Below, in pieces: positions 39,687 through 49,450 of a stretch of DNA of 64,000 bases. Within the stretch, counting starts at the first letter, position 1; each line of letters begins with the position of its first letter. The notes beneath the pieces were generated by a model that searched no databases, was not told where the DNA came from, and saw only the letters and a list, made by a program, of their open reading frames with translations. The stretch is from Lysobacterales bacterium (GTDB lineage Bacteria; Pseudomonadota; Gammaproteobacteria; Xanthomonadales; Rhodanobacteraceae). A program made the translations under genes and the position numbers. The stretch is taken from the NCBI GenBank assembly GCA_014338185.1, contig QUBV01000006.1:1-64000 (forward strand). The letters run 5' to 3'.

Positions 39687-40220
39687 ATGAAGGTATTGAG
39701 GGTGGCGATCGCACTGCTGCTGGCGGGGACCCAGCCGGCGGTGGCACAGGATCGGGGTTACGTCGACGAGATGGTCAGCAACGCCAAGGTGGCGTGGGCC
39801 GACGTGCTGCGCGTCGATCCGGTGTACGACCGCGTGCGCGGACCCGCGCGCGAGGTGTGCGAGGACGTGCCGACAAGCCATCCCGTCGACGAGCGCGGCA
39901 ATCGCGTGGCCGGCACCGTGATCGGAGCCATCGTCGGCGGCGCGATCGGCAGCACGGTCGGCAAGGGCGACGGCCGCCGCGCCGCCACCGTGGCCGGCGC
40001 GGTGGCCGGTGGCGCGATCGGCAACAGCGTCGCGCGCGGCAACGAGGGCTATTACCAGGGCGTCGAGCGCCATTGCCGCATGGAAGCCGGCCCGGCCGAG
40101 GAACGCATCGTGGCCTACGACGTGCAGTACCGCTATCGCGGCGACGTGTTCATGTCGCGCCTGAACCACGACCCGGGCGATCGCGTGCGTGTGCGCGTGA
40201 GCATCGAGCCGGTCGAGTAG
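39687..40220 (+). CDS. Exported glycine-zipper 2TM-domain protein
   Basis: A 177-residue protein with a signal peptide (MKVLRVAIALLLAGTQPAVA). Residues about 75-125 form a glycine zipper (VAGTVIGAIVGGAIG, GKGDGRRAATVAGAVAG) almost identical in pattern to the lipoprotein at 14612. The C-terminal part (AYDVQYRYRGDVFMSRL, GDRVRVRVSIEPVE) is a small beta domain of the same kind. Here the lipobox is absent and two Cys are in the mature part. The start at 39687 has GGAGG four bases upstream; an ATG at 39648 is the alternative. Envelope location is inferred. Confidence 0.82.
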   Translation: MKVLRVAIALLLAGTQPAVAQDRGYVDEMVSNAKVAWADVLRVDPVYDRVRGPAREVCEDVPTSHPVDERGNRVAGTVIGAIVGGAIGSTVGKGDGRRAATVAGAVAGGAIGNSVARGNEGYYQGVERHCRMEAGPAEERIVAYDVQYRYRGDVFMSRLNHDPGDRVRVRVSIEPVE

Positions 40221-40241
40221 GCCGCACCCGCGCCCGTCGTA

Positions 40242-40270
40242 TTGCGCCGCAGCAGTTTTGCCGCTATGGT
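40242..40270 (+). promoter_or_regulatory. Promoter of the arginine operon leader
   Basis: A -35 TTGCGC (40242-40247), 17-base spacer and -10 TATGGT (40265-40270). The expected RNA start is near 40277, about 285 bases before argF'. I see no ArgR-box-like palindrome around it. Confidence 0.6.
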
Positions 40271-40291
40271 GGCGCCCGTCACCCACGCACG

Positions 40292-40411
40292 ATGCCGTCA
40301 CCCAGCATGAGCCTTCTGGTCGTCCAGCCGCCGATCCTGTCCAGCGCCCGCATGGCCGCTGGCATGACCTCGCGCGCGCGCCGACCGGAACCGAGCCATC
40401 ACGCCGGGTAG
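40292..40411 (+). CDS. Candidate leader peptide of the arginine operon attenuator
   Basis: A 39-residue ORF, MPSPSMSLLVVQPPILSS at its start and SRARRPEPSHHAG at its end; an inner ATG at 40307 is another possible start. It begins about 15 bases after the predicted RNA start. Three Arg codons (CGC at 40373, CGC at 40379, CGA at 40382) fall within four codons and CGA is rare in this genome, so ribosomes would slow there if charged Arg-tRNA is scarce. The stop TAG (40409-40411) sits on the strand that can form an antiterminator, and an intrinsic terminator follows 33 bases later. No Shine-Dalgarno is seen, and translation is not demonstrated. This is an inference from architecture. Confidence 0.5.
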   Translation: MPSPSMSLLVVQPPILSSARMAAGMTSRARRPEPSHHAG

Positions 40412-40454
40412 CCGATCGCGCGCTGTCGTTTCGATCTGGAATGCAAAACCCGGC
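40403..40454 (+). promoter_or_regulatory. Candidate antiterminator, mutually exclusive with the terminator
   Basis: GCCGGGT (40403-40409) is exactly complementary to ACCCGGC (40448-40454), which is the 5' arm of the terminator. An inner stem GATCG/CGATC (40414-40418 with 40432-40436), extended by two GC pairs across a bulge, stacks inside it. If this structure forms, the terminator cannot. A ribosome at the leader stop codon would cover 40403-40409; one stalled at the Arg codons 40373-40384 would leave it free. Confidence 0.5.
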
Positions 40455-40473
40455 CCTCGCGCCGGGTTTTTTT
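40445..40473 (+). terminator. Strong intrinsic terminator (attenuator) before argF'
   Basis: A perfect 10-bp stem AAAACCCGGC/GCCGGGTTTT (40445-40454 with 40461-40470) with a 6-base loop, continued into a run of seven T. It lies between the promoter and argF', 90 bases before the argF' start, so it must be read through for the operon to be expressed unless another promoter exists downstream. Confidence 0.85.
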
Positions 40474-40562
40474 GTGGTTTTTTGCAGGTGCGCGACCTGT
40501 TTCGCGCGAACGATGCGGCAGCCGGCGACGGCTGCCTGCCTGGCACATGGCGGAGCCTGACG

Positions 40563-41582
40563 ATGCGGCATTTCCTCTCCACCCAGGACTGGTCACGCGA
40601 CGAACTGGATGCACTGCTGGCGCAGGCGGCCGCGTTCAAGCGCACGCCGGCCGGCACCCAGCTCGCGGGCAAGTCGATCGCGCTGCTGTTCTTCAATCCC
40701 TCGATGCGCACGCGCACGAGCTTCGAACTGGGCGCGTTCCAGCTCGGCGGCCACGCGATCGTGCTGCAGCCGGGCAAGGATGCCTGGCCGATCGAGTTCG
40801 AGCTGGGCGCGGTGATGGACGGCGAGGCCGAGGAGCACGTGGCCGAGGTCGCGCGCGTGCTGTCGCGCTATGTCGACCTGATCGGCGTGCGCGCGTTTCC
40901 CAAGTTCCGGGACTGGAGCGTCGACCGCGAGGATCGCGTGATCCAAGCCTTCGCGCGTCACGCGCGCGTGCCGGTGATCAACATGGAGACGATCACCCAC
41001 CCGATGCAGGAACTGGCCCACATCCTCGCGCTGCAGCAGCATTTCGGCACCAGCGACCTGCGCGGACGCAAGTACGTGCTCACCTGGACCTACCATCCCC
41101 GGCCGCTCAACACCGCGGTGGCCAATTCGGCGCTGCAGATCGCCACGCGCTACGGCATGGACGTGACCTTGCTGTGCCCGACGCCCGAGTACCTGCTCGA
41201 TGCGCGCTACATGGAGCACGCGCGGCGCAACGTCGCCGCACACGGCGGCTCGCTGTCGATCAGCCACGACCCACAGGCCGCCTATCGCGGCGCGCACGTG
41301 GTGTACGCCAAGAGCTGGGGCGCGCTGGCATATTTCGGCCGCTGGGAGCAGGAGCAGCCGATCCGTGACGCGCACCGGCATTTCATCGTCGACGAAGCCA
41401 AGATGGCGCTGACCGACCATGGCGTGTTCAGCCACTGCCTGCCGCTGCGGCGCAACGTCAAGGCCACCGACGCGGTCATGGACGCGGCCTCTTGCATCGC
41501 CATCGACGAGGCCGAGAACCGCCTGCACGTGCAGAAGGCGGTGATGGCCAGCCTCGCCGCGCAGCCACGCGGCGCGGCCTGA
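40563..41582 (+). CDS. argF': N-acetyl-L-ornithine carbamoyltransferase
   Basis: A 339-residue carbamoyltransferase that makes N-acetyl-L-citrulline from N-acetyl-L-ornithine and carbamoyl phosphate, the variant route first described in Xanthomonas. The carbamoyl-phosphate loop is [14 protein letters not shown] (about 44-57). The proline of ordinary enzymes is replaced by the Trp-containing [11 protein letters not shown], and a Glu in VMDGEAEEH stands where Xanthomonas AOTCase has its specificity-setting Glu92. [13 protein letters not shown] is the C-terminal substrate loop. Length equals the Xanthomonas enzyme. The start at 40563 matches the family; upstream ATGs would lie in the leader. First gene of the arg operon. 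Confidence 0.93.
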   Translation: MRHFLSTQDWSRDELDALLAQAAAFKRTPAGTQLAGKSIALLFFNPSMRTRTSFELGAFQLGGHAIVLQPGKDAWPIEFELGAVMDGEAEEHVAEVARVLSRYVDLIGVRAFPKFRDWSVDREDRVIQAFARHARVPVINMETITHPMQELAHILALQQHFGTSDLRGRKYVLTWTYHPRPLNTAVANSALQIATRYGMDVTLLCPTPEYLLDARYMEHARRNVAAHGGSLSISHDPQAAYRGAHVVYAKSWGALAYFGRWEQEQPIRDAHRHFIVDEAKMALTDHGVFSHCLPLRRNVKATDAVMDAASCIAIDEAENRLHVQKAVMASLAAQPRGAA

Positions 41583-41632
41583 CACCGCATCCGCACCCAT
41601 CGACCCCACCGCCCACCGCGCAGGAATCCAGC

Positions 41633-42850
41633 ATGTCCGCCCACGCCTCCAACGGTCCCATCGTGCTCGCCTTTTCGGGCGGCCTCGACACCAGCTTCTG
41701 CGTGCCCTGGCTCAAGGAGCGTGGCTGGGAAGTGCACACGGTGTTCGCCGACACCGGCGGCGTCGATGCCGACGAACGCGCCTACATCGAACGCCGCGCG
41801 CAGGAACTGGGCGTGGCTTCGCACCGCACGATCGACGGCGGGCCCGCGCTGTGGCAGCACTTCGTCAAGCCGTTCGTGTGGGCGGGCGAGGGCTACCAGG
41901 GCCAGTATCCGCTGCTGGTGTCGGACCGCTACCTCATCGTGGACGCCGCGCTCGCGCGCGCGGCGCAGCTGGGCACGCGGGCGATCGCGCATGGCTGCAC
42001 CGGCATGGGCAATGACCAGGTGCGCTTCGACCTCGCGGTCAAGGCGCAGGGCGAGTACACGATCGTGGCGCCGATCCGCGAGATCCAGAAGGAGCACACC
42101 CACACGCGCGCCTATGAGCAGCAGTACCTGGAGCAGCGCGGCTTCGAGGTGCGTGCCAAGCAGAAGGCCTACACCATCAACGAGAACCTGCTCGGCCTGA
42201 CGCTGTCGGGCGGCGAGATCGACCGCTGGCAGGCGCCGGGCGCGGGCGCGGCGGGGTGGTGCCGGCCGCGCGAGCAGTGGCCGACCGCACCGCTGCAGCT
42301 GCGTCTGCGCTTCGTGCACGGCGAGGCGGTCGCGCTCGACGGCGAGGCACTGCCCGGGCCGGCGCTGCTGGCCCGCCTCAATGGGTTGTTGGCCGCCTAC
42401 GGCGTGGGCCGCGGCATCTACACCGGCGACACCACGATCGGCCTCAAGGGGCGCATCATTTTCGAGGCGCCCGGCCTCATCGCCCTGCTCACCGCGCATC
42501 GCGCGCTCGAGGAATCGGTGCTGACCAAGCAGCAGAACCGCTTCAAGCCCGAGGTTGCGCGCAAGTGGATCGAGCTGGTCTACGAGGGCTTCTTCCACGA
42601 TCCGCTCAAGGCCGACCTCGAGGCATTCCTTGCCTCGAACCAGCGCATGGTCAACGGCGAGGTGGTGCTGCACAGCCATGGCGGCAGTGTCGGCGCGATC
42701 GCGGTCGAATCCCCGCACCTGCTCCACGCCAAGGGCGCCACCTACGCCCAGTCGGCCGACTGGGGCGTGGCCGAGGCCGAGGGTTTCATCAAGCTCTACG
42801 GCATGAGCTCGACGCTGTGGGCGCAGGTCAACGCCGGCGACGCGACATGA
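41633..42850 (+). CDS. argG: Argininosuccinate synthase
   Basis: A 405-residue ligase that joins citrulline and aspartate using ATP. The ATP-pyrophosphatase motif is AFSGGLDTS (13-21), followed by [33 protein letters not shown], where Thr/Asn contact citrulline and aspartate, and NQQ-like [14 protein letters not shown] lies seven bases before the ATG. In this pathway citrulline is freed from acetylcitrulline by the next gene's product. The stop overlaps the argE ATG (ATGA). Confidence 0.96.
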   Translation: MSAHASNGPIVLAFSGGLDTSFCVPWLKERGWEVHTVFADTGGVDADERAYIERRAQELGVASHRTIDGGPALWQHFVKPFVWAGEGYQGQYPLLVSDRYLIVDAALARAAQLGTRAIAHGCTGMGNDQVRFDLAVKAQGEYTIVAPIREIQKEHTHTRAYEQQYLEQRGFEVRAKQKAYTINENLLGLTLSGGEIDRWQAPGAGAAGWCRPREQWPTAPLQLRLRFVHGEAVALDGEALPGPALLARLNGLLAAYGVGRGIYTGDTTIGLKGRIIFEAPGLIALLTAHRALEESVLTKQQNRFKPEVARKWIELVYEGFFHDPLKADLEAFLASNQRMVNGEVVLHSHGGSVGAIAVESPHLLHAKGATYAQSADWGVAEAEGFIKLYGMSSTLWAQVNAGDAT

Positions 42851-43944
42851 GCGAACTGCTCACCGCCACGCTCGACCACCTGCGCGCGCTGGTGGCGTTC
42901 GATACGCGCAATCCGCCGCGCGCGATCGACGGCGGCGGCATCTTCGCTTACCTGCGCGCGAACCTGCGCGGCTTCGACTGCGAGCTGCACGACCACGGCG
43001 CGGGCGCGGTCAGCCTGCTCGCGCGGCGCGGGCGGCCGCGCATCCTGTTCAACGTGCACCTGGATACGGTGCCGGACTCGCCGCACTGGAGCGCCGACCC
43101 GTTTGCGCTGCGCGTGGACGGCACGCGTGCGCTGGGCCTGGGCGCCTGCGACATCAAGGGCGCCGCGGCGGGCCTGCTGGCCGCGGCGCAAGCCAGCGCG
43201 GGGGATGCCGCGTTCCTGTTCACGAGCGACGAGGAGGCCAACGATGCACGCTGCATCGCGGCGTTCCTGCGCCAACAACACGATTACGACGCGGTGATCG
43301 TGGCCGAGCCCACCTGCGCCAAGGCCGTGCTCGCCCATCGCGGCATCAGCTCGCTGCTCGTCGGCTTCGCCGGTCGCGCCGGCCATGCCTCGGCCGCGCA
43401 GCAGGCCGGCGACAGCGCGGTGCACCAGGCCGTGTGCTGGGGCGCGCGCGCGCTCGGGCTCGCGGCCGGCTTCGCCGACGAGCAGTTCGGCGACCTGCGC
43501 GGACTGCGTTTCAACATCGGCCGCATCGAAGGCGGCATCAAGGCCAACGTGATCGCGCCCGAGGCCGAACTGCGCCTGGGCATGCGGCCGCTGCCGTCGA
43601 TGGATGTCGACGCGCTGCTCGCCCGGCTGCGCGACTGCGCCGAGGTCGTGCCCGCGCGCCTGGTCGAGACCTTCCGCGGACCATCCTTGCCCGCGGGCGC
43701 GCCGGCGCAGGCTGAGGCGCGGCGCGAGGCTGCGCAGCGCGTGGCGACATCGCTGGCGCTGCCGCTCGGCGCCGCCGTGGACTTCTGGACCGAGGCCGCC
43801 CTGTTTTCGCAGGCCGGACTCACCGCCTTCGTGTATGGCCCGGGCGACATCGCCCAGGCGCACAGCGCCGACGAGTGGGTCGCGCTGGAGCAACTCGAAC
43901 AATACGCCCGCACCTGCCACCGCCTGCTGGAGACCCGATCATGA
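42847..43944 (+). CDS. argE: N-acetyl-L-citrulline deacetylase (M20 family)
   Basis: A 365-residue metallohydrolase of the M20 family. Metal and catalytic residues can be placed: His71 and Asp73 ([10 protein letters not shown]), Asp102 ([12 protein letters not shown]), Glu129/Glu130 (TSDEEAND), the acid in VAEPTCAK and a C-terminal His (AQAHSADEW). The genomic partner AOTCase implies that the substrate is N-acetylcitrulline rather than N-acetylornithine, as shown for the Xanthomonas enzyme. The ATG lies in the argG stop. A 29-codon ORF and then argBA follow. Confidence 0.93.
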   Translation: MSELLTATLDHLRALVAFDTRNPPRAIDGGGIFAYLRANLRGFDCELHDHGAGAVSLLARRGRPRILFNVHLDTVPDSPHWSADPFALRVDGTRALGLGACDIKGAAAGLLAAAQASAGDAAFLFTSDEEANDARCIAAFLRQQHDYDAVIVAEPTCAKAVLAHRGISSLLVGFAGRAGHASAAQQAGDSAVHQAVCWGARALGLAAGFADEQFGDLRGLRFNIGRIEGGIKANVIAPEAELRLGMRPLPSMDVDALLARLRDCAEVVPARLVETFRGPSLPAGAPAQAEARREAAQRVATSLALPLGAAVDFWTEAALFSQAGLTAFVYGPGDIAQAHSADEWVALEQLEQYARTCHRLLETRS

Positions 43945-44030
43945 ACCTGCAATCCGTGCTTGCCACGCTCGACCAGGCCCTCGCCGTCCGCCGCGACGAT
44001 CGGGGGTCGCTTCCGATCCGCACATGCTGA
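43941..44030 (+). CDS. Small ORF coupled between argE and argBA
   Basis: A 29-residue ORF beginning [16 protein letters not shown] and ending with Cys. Its ATG overlaps the argE stop (ATGA), exactly like the other junctions of this operon, and it ends 13 bases before the argBA start. No family is recognised. It could be a coupling peptide that brings ribosomes to argBA, a worn-down remnant of a former gene at this place, or chance. No codon statistics are possible at this length. Confidence 0.35.
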   Translation: MNLQSVLATLDQALAVRRDDRGSLPIRTC

Positions 44031-44043
44031 GCGGCCGCTGACG

Positions 44044-45398
44044 ATGACCGACCTGCGCCTCACCATCCTGCGCCTGCTGTCCAACATGGCCAGCACCAAG
44101 GAGATCCAGCAGTACCTCAAGCGCTTCTCGCAGCTCGATGCCGCGCGCTTTGCCGTGGTCAAGGTCGGTGGCGCGGTGCTGCGCGACGAGCTCGAGGCGC
44201 TGGTGTCTTCGCTCGCGTTCCTGCAGCAGGTCGGACTCACGCCGATCGTGGTGCATGGCGCGGGCCCGCAACTGGATGAGCGCATGCAGGCGGCCGGGAT
44301 CCAGAAGCGCACCGTCGACAACCTGCGCGTGACCGATGCCGCAGTGCTCGCGATCGTGCGCCAGGTGATGCGCGAGGAGAACCTCAAGCTGGTCGAGGCC
44401 TTGCAGGCCCAGGGCGTGCGCGCGACCGCGATCCAGTCGGGCGTGTTCGAAGCCGAGTTCCTCGACCGCGACGTGTACGGCCTGGTCGGCCGCGTGGTGC
44501 GCGTGGACACCGATGGCATCCAGGCCGCGATCAAGGTCGGCTCCATCCCCGTGATCGCCTCGCTGGCCGAGACGCGTGAGGGGCAGATCGTCAACGTCAA
44601 TGCCGACTTCGCCGCCAACGAGCTGGTGCAGGTGCTGCAGCCGTACAAGATCGTGTTTCTGACCGGCACCGGCGGCCTGCTCGACGAGCACGGCAAGGTC
44701 ATCGATTCGATCAACCTGTCCACCGAGTACGAGCACCTGCTCGCCCAGCCGTGGCTGGGTGGCGGCATGCGCGTCAAGCTCGAACAGATCAAGGACCTGC
44801 TCGATGGTCTGCCGCCCTCGTCGTCGGTGTCGATCACACGCCCGGCCGAGCTGGCCAAGGAGCTGTTCACGCACAAGGGGTCGGGCACGCTGGTGCGGCG
44901 CGGCGAACGCGTGCTGCGCGTGCAGGACTGGGCCGCGCTCGACCTCGCGCGCCTGCGTGGGCTCATCGAGTCGGCCTTCGGCCGCGAACTCGTGCCCGAC
45001 TACTTCGAGCGCACCCGCCTGCTGCGCGCCTACGTGAGCGAGAACTACCGCGCGGCTGTGATCCTCGTCGAAGCCGGCGGCCAGGTGTACCTGGACAAGT
45101 TCGCGGTGCTCGACGAGGCGCAGGGCGAGGGCCTGGGCCGCGCGGTATGGCAGGTCATGCGCGAGGAGACGTCGTCGCTGTTCTGGCGTTCGCGCCACGG
45201 CAATGCGATCAATGCGTTCTACTACGGCGAGAGCGATGGCTGCCTGCGCCTGCCGCGCTGGCGCGTGTTCTGGTACGGGCTGGGCGATTTCACCGCGATC
45301 CAGCGCTGCGTCGCACTGGGCGAGGCGCGCCCGGCCACGCTGCTGGATGCGCCCGCGGCCGCGGTCAGGACCCATGCCGGGGAGGCAGTGCGCGAGCC

Positions 45399-45402
<4 letters not shown>
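44044..45402 (+). CDS. argB: Bifunctional N-acetylglutamate kinase / N-acetylglutamate synthase
   Basis: A 452-residue fusion that makes N-acetylglutamate and phosphorylates it, the first two arginine steps. Residues about 30-290 are an amino-acid kinase domain ([53 protein letters not shown]). Residues about 300-440 are a GNAT-type synthase domain of the vertebrate-like class ([50 protein letters not shown]). Such NAGS-K fusions are known from Xanthomonas and Xylella and are inhibited by arginine. The start at 44044 gives the typical N-terminal helix. The stop overlaps argC. Confidence 0.95.
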
Positions 45403-46338
<936 letters not shown>

Positions 46339-46346
<8 letters not shown>

Positions 46347-47634
46347 GCTGCTGTGGCAGAAGGCGGGCGTCCGCACCGACGAGCGCATCATGCGCTTCCT
46401 CGCCGGCGACGATGTGCTGCTGGATCGCGAGTTCTTCCTGCACGACATCGCTGCGAGCAAGGCCCATGTCGAGGGCCTGGCCCGGATCGGCATCGTGGCG
46501 GCGGCCGAGTGCGCGGCGTTGCTGGCCGAGCTCGACCTGCTGGCCGAGGATTTCCGCGCCGGCCGCTTCGTGCTCGACGCGCGCCACGAGGATGGCCACT
46601 CGGCGATCGAGGCGCGTCTGACCGAGCGGCTCGGCGATGCCGGGCGCAAGGTCCACACCGGGCGCAGCCGCAACGACCAGGTGCTGGTGGCGACGCGCCT
46701 GTGGCTCAAGCAGCGGCTGGCCGAACTCGCCGCGTGCTGCCATGCCGCGGCCGGTGTCTGCCTGGACCGCGCCGGAGGTGAGGCCTTGCCGATGCCCGGC
46801 TACACCCACCTGCAGCGCGCGGTGGTGTCGTCCACCGCGCTGTGGTTTGCGGGCTTCGCCGAGGCCTTCATCGACGATGCCGTGCGCGCGCGCGATACGC
46901 TGACCTGGATCGACGCCAATCCGCTGGGCACCGCGGCCGGCTACGGCGTGAACCTTGCGCTCGATCGCGACCACACCACCGCGGCGCTCGGCTTCACGCG
47001 CCTGCAGCTCAATCCGGTGTATGCGCAGCTCTCGCGCGGCAAGTTCGAGATCGCCGCCCTCGACGCGCTGGGCGCGGCCTTGCTCGACCTGCGCCGCCTG
47101 GCCTGGGACCTGTCGCTGTTCACCACCGCCGAGTACGCGTTCGTGAGCCTGCCCGCGCAGTACACCACGGGCAGCTCGATCATGCCCAACAAGCGCAATC
47201 CCGACGTGGTCGAACTCATGCGCGCGAGCTACGCGAGCGTGGCCGCGGCGCGCTGCGAGATCGAGCAGTTGCTGTCGCTGCCCTCGGGATACCAGCGTGA
47301 CCTGCAGTTCAGCAAGGGCGCGATCGTGCACGGGTTCGGGCGTGGGCTGGCTGCGCTCGAATTGTTGCCCGACCTGCTGGCACGGCTGCAGTGGAACGAG
47401 GCGGCGATGCGCGCGGCGATCGAGCCGTCGATGCACGCGACCGACGTGGCGATCGAGCAGGCCGTCGCGGGCGTGCCGTTTCGCGAGGCCTACCGCGCCG
47501 CGGCCGCCACCGCCGCCAGCGCCGGGGCCGGGCGCACGCCGGAGGCGAGCCTCGCCGCGCGGGTGTCGCCGGGCGCCGCGGCGAACCTGTGCCTGCCCGA
47601 ATTGCGCGAACGCTGGCGCCGTCTGGCACCGTGA
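46339..47634 (+). CDS. argH: Argininosuccinate lyase
   Basis: A 431-residue member of the fumarase/aspartase superfamily that splits argininosuccinate to arginine and fumarate. [10 protein letters not shown] (106-115), His157 in GYTHLQRA and the signature [12 protein letters not shown] (278-289), which carries the catalytic serine, are intact. It overlaps argC by eight bases. It is shorter than E. coli ArgH (457) at the C-terminus. Last gene of the arg operon; a separate promoter follows for the next gene. Confidence 0.96.
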
Positions 47635-47677
47635 GCCCGCTCGCTGCGGATCGGCGCTCGGCTATGCTGGCGCCGAC

Positions 47678-48685
47678 ATGCCGTCCGCGCCAGCGATACC
47701 CATGACCCTGCCGTCGATCCACTTTGCCGCGGGCGATCGCGTGCTGGTGGCGGCGCCACATCCAGACGACGAAACCCTCGCCTGCGGCGAGCTCATCCAG
47801 TTCGCGCTCGACTGCGGTGCGCGGGTGCGCGTGCTGCTGGCCAGTGACGGCGACAACAACCCCTGGCCGCAGCGCTGGCTGGAGCGGCGGGTGTGGATCG
47901 GCGCGGCCGCGCGTGCGCGCTGGGGTGCGCGCCGCCGCGGCGAGGCACTTGCGGCCGCGGCCGTGCTCGGGCTTGAGGCTGCGCAGGTGCGCTGCCTGGG
48001 TTGGCCTGACCAGGGCCTGACCGCGAGCCTCATGGCCGGCGATGAGGGCGTGGCCGTGCTCGCCGATGAACTCGATGGGTTCGCGCCCAGCCATCTGGTG
48101 ATGCCCGCGCTGGACGACCGCCACCCCGACCATGGCGCGCTGCATGTCGCGCTTGAGCTCGCGCTGCTGCGCAGCGGACTCGCCTGTCGCCGGATCTGTT
48201 ACCGGGTGCATGGTGGCGCGGTGGCGGGAGAGCTGGCGGTGCCGCCCGCCGCCGCGCGCCAGCAGCGCAAGCGGGCCGCGCTGGCCTGCCATCGCAGCCA
48301 GCTCGCGCTCAGCCGCGGGCGGCTGCTCGCATTGGCGCAGCGACCGGAGTGGTTTACCCAAGGCGATGAGCCTGGCGCAGGGCGGGGACCGGCGTTGCCG
48401 CTGGTGTTCCGCATCGGCGCCCTGCCGGCGCTGCATGCGCGGCATGAACTGCTCGTGGTGCTCGCGACCGCGGAGGGGACCGTGCGGGCGCGCCTGCCAC
48501 TGGCATGGTTCGGCCAGCGCGTGGCCGGCACTGCGCAGCTGGACCTGCAATGCGACGGCGACACGCTGCGGCTGACGCCGGCCGCGACGCTGCCGGCAAT
48601 CCGTGCCGGCTGGGCCAAACTGCACCGGCGCGAGCCGCGCTGGGTGGTATTCGACCGGCATTGCTGGCAGCGCGCGCGGAGCTGA
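47678..48685 (+). CDS. PIG-L family deacetylase
   Basis: A 335-residue protein. The zinc motif of PIG-L/LmbE deacetylases is present near residue 28 as APHPDDETLACG, with the second site DDRHPDHGALH. The family removes N-acetyl groups from GlcNAc derivatives, mycothiol or bacillithiol precursors and antibiotic intermediates; the substrate here is unknown. The C-terminal 90 residues are not typical of the family. A -10-like TATGCT (47663-47668) ends nine bases before the ATG at 47678, suggesting a leaderless transcript; ATG 47702 is the alternative start. It follows argH by 43 bases but seems a separate unit. Confidence 0.82.
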   Translation: MPSAPAIPMTLPSIHFAAGDRVLVAAPHPDDETLACGELIQFALDCGARVRVLLASDGDNNPWPQRWLERRVWIGAAARARWGARRRGEALAAAAVLGLEAAQVRCLGWPDQGLTASLMAGDEGVAVLADELDGFAPSHLVMPALDDRHPDHGALHVALELALLRSGLACRRICYRVHGGAVAGELAVPPAAARQQRKRAALACHRSQLALSRGRLLALAQRPEWFTQGDEPGAGRGPALPLVFRIGALPALHARHELLVVLATAEGTVRARLPLAWFGQRVAGTAQLDLQCDGDTLRLTPAATLPAIRAGWAKLHRREPRWVVFDRHCWQRARS

Positions 48686-48755
48686 TGCCACTGCCGGTGG
48701 CGTGCTGGCCGGCGCCGGAGCAGCTGGGGCGTGCGCGCTCTCCGCACCGGGTATG

Positions 48756-48780
48756 GTTGTAAACATTCTGCAATTACAAC
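48756..48780. promoter_or_regulatory. Inverted-repeat operator candidate GTTGTAA-N11-TTACAAC
   Basis: Two perfect 7-base arms (48756-48762 and 48774-48780) are separated by 11 bases. The site lies in an unusually AT-rich stretch (48756-48840) in a GC-rich genome, 166 bases before the next gene start and just upstream of a promoter-like pair. It fits a dimeric regulator site; the regulator is unknown. Confidence 0.5.
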
Positions 48781-48797
48781 GGGTTACATATTGTGTT

Positions 48798-48826
48798 TTG
48801 CCTTGTTTGTTGGATCACATAACAAT
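48798..48826 (+). promoter_or_regulatory. Candidate promoter of the small unknown gene at 48947
   Basis: TTGCCT (48798-48803) and AACAAT (48821-48826) are 17 bases apart. The match is moderate. It would give a leader of about 115 bases, and the inverted repeat lies 18 bases upstream of the -35. Confidence 0.35.
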
Positions 48827-48946
48827 TTTCTTACGCTACCGCCGGTATCCTTGCCGGTTCCGATCCTGCGTCACTCCCCCTTGCGCCCTGCGCGCCGGCC
48901 ATTGCGCCGGGTCGGTCGTCTGTCACTGCAAGCAAGCGAGGTTGAG

Positions 48947-49306
48947 ATGACCTACGACATCGGCATCGGCCGTTGCATGGAACTGGGCGACGACACGGTC
49001 GTCGTGCGACTGGAAAGCGTGATGGTGCAACGGCTGTCGCCCGGCTATCCGTGGCAGCGTCCCGGCACCACCACCTTGCGCCTCAAGCGCGACCTGTGCA
49101 GCACCACGCGTCCGCCGCAACCCGACCAGGAAGTGTTCATCGACCGTGCCGCGCTGTCGCGCAAATCGATGGGCGCGCTCGACCTGGCCGGCAATGGCAA
49201 GACCATCTCGGTCGACCTGCGCGCCTTGCTCGACAACCTCAATCCGCAGCCGTCGGCCGGACCGCAGCCCAAGGGTTCGGGCGCACGCAGGAGCGTGGCG
49301 CGCTGA
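48947..49306 (+). CDS. Hypothetical protein of 119 residues
   Basis: No family recognised. The protein is soluble and begins MTYDIGIGRCMELGDD; it has several beta-like stretches (DTVVVRLESVMVQRL, TTTLRLKRDL, KTISVDLRALLDNL) and a disordered, basic C-terminus (PQPKGSGARRSVAR). No signal peptide or membrane helix. GAGG precedes the ATG at a good distance. The AT-rich upstream region with an inverted repeat suggests specific regulation. It converges with the EamA transporter. Confidence 0.65.
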   Translation: MTYDIGIGRCMELGDDTVVVRLESVMVQRLSPGYPWQRPGTTTLRLKRDLCSTTRPPQPDQEVFIDRAALSRKSMGALDLAGNGKTISVDLRALLDNLNPQPSAGPQPKGSGARRSVAR

Positions 49307-49412
49307 GCGGCGCAGATGCACCGTCTGGATACCGGGAGGCATTCCGGATCAGCTGGTTGTGGAGTTTTGTGCAAGTGATCTGTCGCCGTGCGGCCCATGC
49401 ACGGCGGCGGAT

Positions 49413-49434
49413 CCGGACCGACCGGTCGGTCCGG
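49413..49434. repeat. 22-bp perfect palindrome between convergent genes
   Basis: CCGGACCGACC is followed immediately by its exact reverse complement, giving a 22-bp perfect dyad. It lies in the 144-base gap between the hypothetical gene and the EamA gene. There is no T-run on either side, so it is not a standard intrinsic terminator; a bidirectional hairpin or a protein site are possible. Confidence 0.6.
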
Positions 49435-49450
49435 CGCCAGGCACCCGCAT

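Noticed and set aside
40292-40411. The leader ORF as a branched-chain (ilv/leu) leader because of LLVV and IL residues
   Set aside because: These codons lie far upstream of the switch region, and the downstream operon is for arginine; the Arg codons are at the right distance.
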